Source of the DNA: Jiangella aurantiaca
Lineage (GTDB): Bacteria; Actinomycetota; Actinomycetes; Jiangellales; Jiangellaceae
Reading direction: 5' to 3'
DNA: 64,000 bases
NCBI RefSeq assembly: GCF_004349105.1
Contig: NZ_SMLB01000011.1
Coordinates: 62,001 to 126,000, forward strand
Made by a program: the position numbers and the translations under genes. Under the pieces are notes generated by a model. That model saw nothing but the letters and a program-made list of their open reading frames with translations. It was not told the origin of the DNA and did not search any database. Positions 60,296 through 64,000 of this stretch are shown in pieces. Positions within the stretch are counted from its first letter, which is position 1, and each line of letters begins with the position of its first letter.

Positions 60296-62067
60296 GCGTC
60301 CGGACCGAGCCGGACGCCGTCACCTCGGCCGAGACGCCGGCGGCCGCCTCGGCACGGCGGCTGCGCAGCGGTGCCGTCACCGGGTCGCGGTGGTTCCCGT
60401 ACATCCTGGTGCTGCCGCTGGCGCTGGTGCTGTGGGGCTACATCGTCCAGCCGATGCTGGCGACGTTCTCCGAGAGCGTCGCCGAGAACGCCGGCGACAA
60501 CTACGCGGGCTTCTTCACCGCCGGCGGCGTGGCCCGCCAGTCGCTGATCAACTCGATCCTCATCTCGGTGGCGAGCGTGGTGCTGTGCGGCGTGGTGGGG
60601 GTGGCGATGGCGTTCCTGCTGCGCCGTTTCCAGTTCCCCGGCCGCGGGCTGATCGAGGCGATCATCCTGGTGCCGGCCGCGCTTCCGCCGCTGATCGGCG
60701 CCATCTCGTTCCAGCTGCTCTACAGCGAGACCGGCATCCTGCCACGCGCGCTGCAGCAGCTGTTCGGGACCGAGGAGCCGGTGCTCGCGGTCAGCGGGAT
60801 CGCCGGCGTGCTGGTGGTCCACACGTTCACGATGTACCCGTTCTTCTACCTGGCCGCGTCGGCGGCGTTGCGTGGCCTGGACCCGTCCATCGAGGAGGCG
60901 GCCTACAACCTGGGTGCGTCGCGGCTGCGCGTCTGGCGCACGGTGCTGCTGCCGATGCTGACCCCGGCCATGGTCTCCGGCGCGCTGCTGGTGTTCATGA
61001 CGTCGCTGGCGTCGTACACCGCGCCACTGCTGTTCGGCGTCGACCAGACCATGACCATGCAGATCTACATCAACCGCACCAACGGCGACATGCCTCTGGC
61101 ATCGACGTACGCGTCGGTCCTCGGTGTGGTGTCGATCCTGTTCCTCCTGGCCATGCGGTGGTACGAGGGCCGGCGCAGTTACCGCTCGCTGTCCAAGGGC
61201 GTCGCCAGCCACCGGCGCGAGGTGACCAACCCGCTGGGCCGGTGGCTGGCGATGCTCGGATCGCTGGCCGGCGTCGCCGTGCTGCTCGCGCCCGTGGCGA
61301 CGATCGCGCTGGTGGCGTTCTCGCGCGACGGCTCGTGGACCACGCAGGTGATCCCGTCGGAGTACACGGCGGAGAACTTCCGCACGATCTTCGCCGAGCC
61401 GCGCGCCTTCGAACCGATCCTGAACTCGGTGACCATCAGTGCGGTGGCCACGGCCGGCATCATCGTCGTCGGCGTCCTGATCGCGTACGCGGTGCGCCGG
61501 CTGCGGTTCGTCGGCCGGTCGCTGCTCGACATCGGCGTCATGCTGGCCTGGGCGCTGCCCGGCACCGTCGTCGCGATCAACCTCATCGCCGCGTTCAGCA
61601 CCGGCAACGCGTTCAGCTTCGGGCAGGTGCTGGTGGCCACGTTCTGGATCATGCCGCTGGCCTACTTCGTGCGGTTCCTGCCGATGGTGTTCCGCTCGAC
61701 GTCGGCGGCGCTGGCGCAGATCGACCCGGCGTTGGAGGAGGCCGCCCGCAACCTGGGCGCGTCGTGGCCGCGCGCGTTCCTGACGGTGACGGTGCGGCTG
61801 GTCCTGCCCGGCGTGGTGGCCGGCGCGCTGCTGGCGTTCGTGCACGGTGTGGGTGAATTCGTCGCGTCCGTGCTGATCTACACGTCGCAGACCGAGCCCA
61901 TCTCCGTCGCCATCAACAACAGCATGTACCGCTTCGAGATGGGCACGGCGGCCGCGTACGGCATGCTGCAGGTCGTGCTCATCTTCGTCGTCATGCTCGT
62001 CAGCGGCCGGCTCGAGAACGGCCGGTCGTCCCGCTCGGCCCGGGAGGCGACGCAGTGGGCGGGCTGA
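60292..62067 (+). CDS. Fused two-domain ABC permease, FbpB type
   Basis: 591 aa, GTG start coupled to the ATPase. Two BPD-type permease units in one chain, each with an EAA loop: EEAAYNLGASRLRVWRTVLLPM in the first half and EEAARNLGASWPRAFLTVTVRL in the second; about twelve membrane helices. This fused arrangement is that of ferric-iron and phosphonate-type importers, so no second permease gene is needed. The end overlaps the next gene by 13 bases. Confidence 0.93.
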   Translation: MSVRTEPDAVTSAETPAAASARRLRSGAVTGSRWFPYILVLPLALVLWGYIVQPMLATFSESVAENAGDNYAGFFTAGGVARQSLINSILISVASVVLCGVVGVAMAFLLRRFQFPGRGLIEAIILVPAALPPLIGAISFQLLYSETGILPRALQQLFGTEEPVLAVSGIAGVLVVHTFTMYPFFYLAASAALRGLDPSIEEAAYNLGASRLRVWRTVLLPMLTPAMVSGALLVFMTSLASYTAPLLFGVDQTMTMQIYINRTNGDMPLASTYASVLGVVSILFLLAMRWYEGRRSYRSLSKGVASHRREVTNPLGRWLAMLGSLAGVAVLLAPVATIALVAFSRDGSWTTQVIPSEYTAENFRTIFAEPRAFEPILNSVTISAVATAGIIVVGVLIAYAVRRLRFVGRSLLDIGVMLAWALPGTVVAINLIAAFSTGNAFSFGQVLVATFWIMPLAYFVRFLPMVFRSTSAALAQIDPALEEAARNLGASWPRAFLTVTVRLVLPGVVAGALLAFVHGVGEFVASVLIYTSQTEPISVAINNSMYRFEMGTAAAYGMLQVVLIFVVMLVSGRLENGRSSRSAREATQWAG

Positions 62068-62885
62068 TCGACGCCACCCGGGTCACCGGCGCAGCCTGGC
62101 CCGGTGTCGTCACAGAGGCCGATCTCGCCGTCCTGCCCGTCGGGGCGTTCGAGTGGCACGGCCCGCACCTGCCGCTGGGCACCGACCTGCTGCTCGCCGA
62201 GGGGTTCGCCCGCGCGTGGGCTGAGGCGTCCGACGCACCGCGAGGAGTGCTGTACCCGGCCGTCGCCTACACCGCCTGCCCGGGCCAGACCCGCCCGTGG
62301 CCCGGCACCATCGGCATCCGTCCCGAAGTGGCGCTGCCGTACCTGTGCGACGTCCTGGAGGGGATCGTCGCGGCCGGCTTCCTCCGCGTGCTGGTGGTCA
62401 ACGGGCACGACGCGAACATGTCGATCGTCAGGGCGGCCATGGAATGGGTCTCCGGACGGCATCGGTGCAGCCTGCTCCTGGCCAACTGGTTCCAGCTCAT
62501 CACGCCGGAGGAGACGACGCGGCTGTTCGGGCCGCTGCCGTCGCGTGGCCACGGCGGCGCCTACGAGACCAGTGGTGTCGCCGGGTTCGCGCCGGACGCC
62601 GTCGACCTCACCGCCGCACGCGACCTCCCGCCCCGGGCCAGGCTGGCCACCACCAGCCCGTACGTCCTCATCGAGTCCCGGCCCACACCGTGGGACGGCT
62701 GGTCCGGGCACGTGTCGCTGGTGCGCGACGACTCCGGCCGGCGCGTCCGCGAGCTGGGCGCGCGGCGGCTGCGCGAGCTCGTCGACGCCTGGCTGGCGGC
62801 GCCGCCGCCCGACGCCCCCGGGACCGACCCGCTACACGTCACACCTGCGCCCAGAGCGTCCGACACAGGAGAGGCCGATGGCTGA
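62055..62885 (+). CDS. Creatininase-family amidohydrolase
   Basis: 276 aa from GTG 62055. Metal-site motifs: PVGAFEWHGPHLPLGTD (Glu/His/Asp), VLVVNGHDANMS and PSRGHGGAYETS, in creatininase order. The family cleaves cyclic or linear amides; members occur in creatinine, flavin-precursor and mycofactocin pathways. Translationally coupled to both neighbours (13-base overlap upstream, 8 downstream). Given the next gene, an amide substrate imported by the ABC system is the simplest idea. Confidence 0.88.
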   Translation: MGGLIDATRVTGAAWPGVVTEADLAVLPVGAFEWHGPHLPLGTDLLLAEGFARAWAEASDAPRGVLYPAVAYTACPGQTRPWPGTIGIRPEVALPYLCDVLEGIVAAGFLRVLVVNGHDANMSIVRAAMEWVSGRHRCSLLLANWFQLITPEETTRLFGPLPSRGHGGAYETSGVAGFAPDAVDLTAARDLPPRARLATTSPYVLIESRPTPWDGWSGHVSLVRDDSGRRVRELGARRLRELVDAWLAAPPPDAPGTDPLHVTPAPRASDTGEADG

Positions 62886-64000
62886 CCAGGCCCTGACCGT
62901 CTACCAGGAGAACCACCTGCGGGTGGCGTTCGAGCACCACGTGGGCATGCTGTACGGCCCGATGGTGCAGGCCAGCCGGGCCCACGTGGTCATGCTGGCC
63001 GACCAGGGCCTCGTCCCGGCAGAGCGCGCCGCCACCCTGCTGCGCGGCCTGGAGGCGATGCGGGCCGACGACCCGTCCGCCCTCACCTACGACGGCTCTG
63101 TCGAGGACGTCTACTTCACCGTGGAGAAGCGGCTGGCCGCTGCGGCCGGCATCGACACATCGGAACTGGACGTCCAGCTGGCGCGTAGCCGCAACGACCT
63201 CGACCAGGGCGTGTTCCGGATGATCTTGCGCGACCAGGTCGCGGCGGTGCAGGACGAGGTGCTGGGGACCGCGGACGCGCTGCTCGGCGCCGCCGACCGG
63301 TACGCCGACGTCGTCGTCATCGGGTACACGCACCGGCGGCCGGCGCAGCCGACCACCATCGGGCACGTGCTGGCCGGCTACGCCGAAGCGCTCACCGGGC
63401 ACGCCCGCGCCTACGCGGAGCTGCTCGACGAGATCAACGTGTCGCCGCTCGGATCGTGCGCCTTCGCCGGCACCGACCTCGACATCGACCCGGCACGGGT
63501 GGCGCGGCTGCTCGGCTTCGACGGCCTGATCGTCAACTCCTACGAGGCGGTGGCCGGTGCTGACTACCTCATGCGAGTGGCCACCGTCAACGCGCAGGTG
63601 CTGGCGACGGGCGCCCGGTTCGCGCGGACGCTGATGGACTGGCTGAGCTGGCAGTGGGTGACCACGCCGCCGGAGTTCACGCAGGGCAGCAGCATCATGC
63701 CGCAGAAGCGCAACCCGGTGGTGTTCGAGCACCTGATCTCGATGGCCGGGGCCACTGCGGCCGACGCCGCCTCGGTGCTCAACAACGTCGGCGCGGCGTG
63801 GTGGGAGGACTCCAACAACGCGACCACCGACGTCCAGGCCCGGCTGTGGGAGAGCAACGACCGGGCGCGGCGGTTCTTCCGCCTGCTCGGCGGCTTGGTC
63901 GCACGGGTCGAGCCGCTGTCGACGCCGGCCGCGGCCGAGATCGTCGCCACCGGCGCCACCACGACGGCCGCCACTGACACCCTCACCGCGTCCGGCGTGC
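62878..64000 (+). CDS. Argininosuccinate-lyase-like enzyme of the fumarase/aspartase superfamily (3' end outside window)
   Basis: At least 374 aa from ATG 62878 and still open at the window end. ASL-type motifs: LDVQLARSRNDLDQGVFRM, VVIGYTHRRPAQPTTIGHVLAGYAEAL, SPLGSCAFAGTDLDIDP and the superfamily signature GSSIMPQKRNPVVFEHL. It should break a C-N bond by elimination, releasing fumarate or a similar acid. The operon with a specific importer and an amidohydrolase argues for a catabolic paralogue rather than the arginine-biosynthesis enzyme. Confidence 0.85.
   Translation, partial: MADQALTVYQENHLRVAFEHHVGMLYGPMVQASRAHVVMLADQGLVPAERAATLLRGLEAMRADDPSALTYDGSVEDVYFTVEKRLAAAAGIDTSELDVQLARSRNDLDQGVFRMILRDQVAAVQDEVLGTADALLGAADRYADVVVIGYTHRRPAQPTTIGHVLAGYAEALTGHARAYAELLDEINVSPLGSCAFAGTDLDIDPARVARLLGFDGLIVNSYEAVAGADYLMRVATVNAQVLATGARFARTLMDWLSWQWVTTPPEFTQGSSIMPQKRNPVVFEHLISMAGATAADAASVLNNVGAAWWEDSNNATTDVQARLWESNDRARRFFRLLGGLVARVEPLSTPAAAEIVATGATTTAATDTLTASGV

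Noticed and set aside
59225-62067. Ferric-iron uptake as the role of the Fbp-like transporter
   Set aside because: The binding protein lacks an evident paired-Tyr iron site and the operon continues into amidohydrolase and lyase genes.

Overview
The window is very GC-rich, with GTG starts, ATGA/GTGA stop-start overlaps, twin-arginine and lipoprotein signals and several probable leaderless transcripts. This points to a free-living filamentous-type actinobacterium (possibly Jiangella-like, but the lineage is inference). I see no rRNA, tRNA, CRISPR array, integrase or transposase.

Positions 1-26,436 are a secreted-sugar locus. It holds four paralogous secreted PQQ-type aldose (Gdh/sorbosone-like) dehydrogenases built as multidomain proteins (2-3346 partial, 6855-10190, 10381-12513, 20044-26436). 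The last fuses ThuA, dehydrogenase, PKD, CBM6-like, DUF1349-like and DUF1080 (3-keto-disaccharide hydrolase-like) modules. Among them lie two ROK regulators, a Tat-exported xylose-isomerase-like TIM barrel, an RbsABC-type sugar transporter and a Gfo/Idh/MocA oxidoreductase. Together they look like extracellular sugar oxidation or 3-keto-glycoside processing followed by uptake. A 1.1 kb gene-free stretch (12,514-13,616) contains a concentric palindrome of about 470 bp.

Positions 26,515-35,872 are a tightly overlapped operon that I read as an ebo-type cluster: MIPS-like cyclase, UbiA prenyltransferase (EboC), TIM barrel, EboA, EboB (TatD-like), EboE and EboF, then a cytoplasmic and a Tat-exported TIM barrel. 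The usual EboD (dehydroquinate-synthase-like) is absent from the visible operon and a myo-inositol-phosphate-synthase-like cyclase stands in its place. This is the strongest candidate for an unusual system here.

Positions 36,010-53,860 are general and envelope functions: a group-2-type sigma factor, a small conserved protein, a TetR/SRPBCC divergent pair with a clear operator, a GNAT acetyltransferase, a sortase with a D/G-rich surface protein, a HupE-like protein with a very large secreted phosphoesterase/PQQ-repeat protein, an OmpR-type two-component system with a PepSY target gene, a lipoprotein, LtrA and a secreted GDPD. Positions 53,908-64,000 hold a Tat-exported PIG-L deacetylase divergent from a third ROK regulator, followed by an operon of binding protein, ATPase, fused permease, creatininase-like amidohydrolase and argininosuccinate-lyase-like enzyme (cut by the window edge).

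A family of intergenic palindromes with GTTGATC..GGAG ends occurs at 29,590, 37,717, 49,535 and 52,471. One of them lies in the 3' end of a gene of the ebo-like operon.
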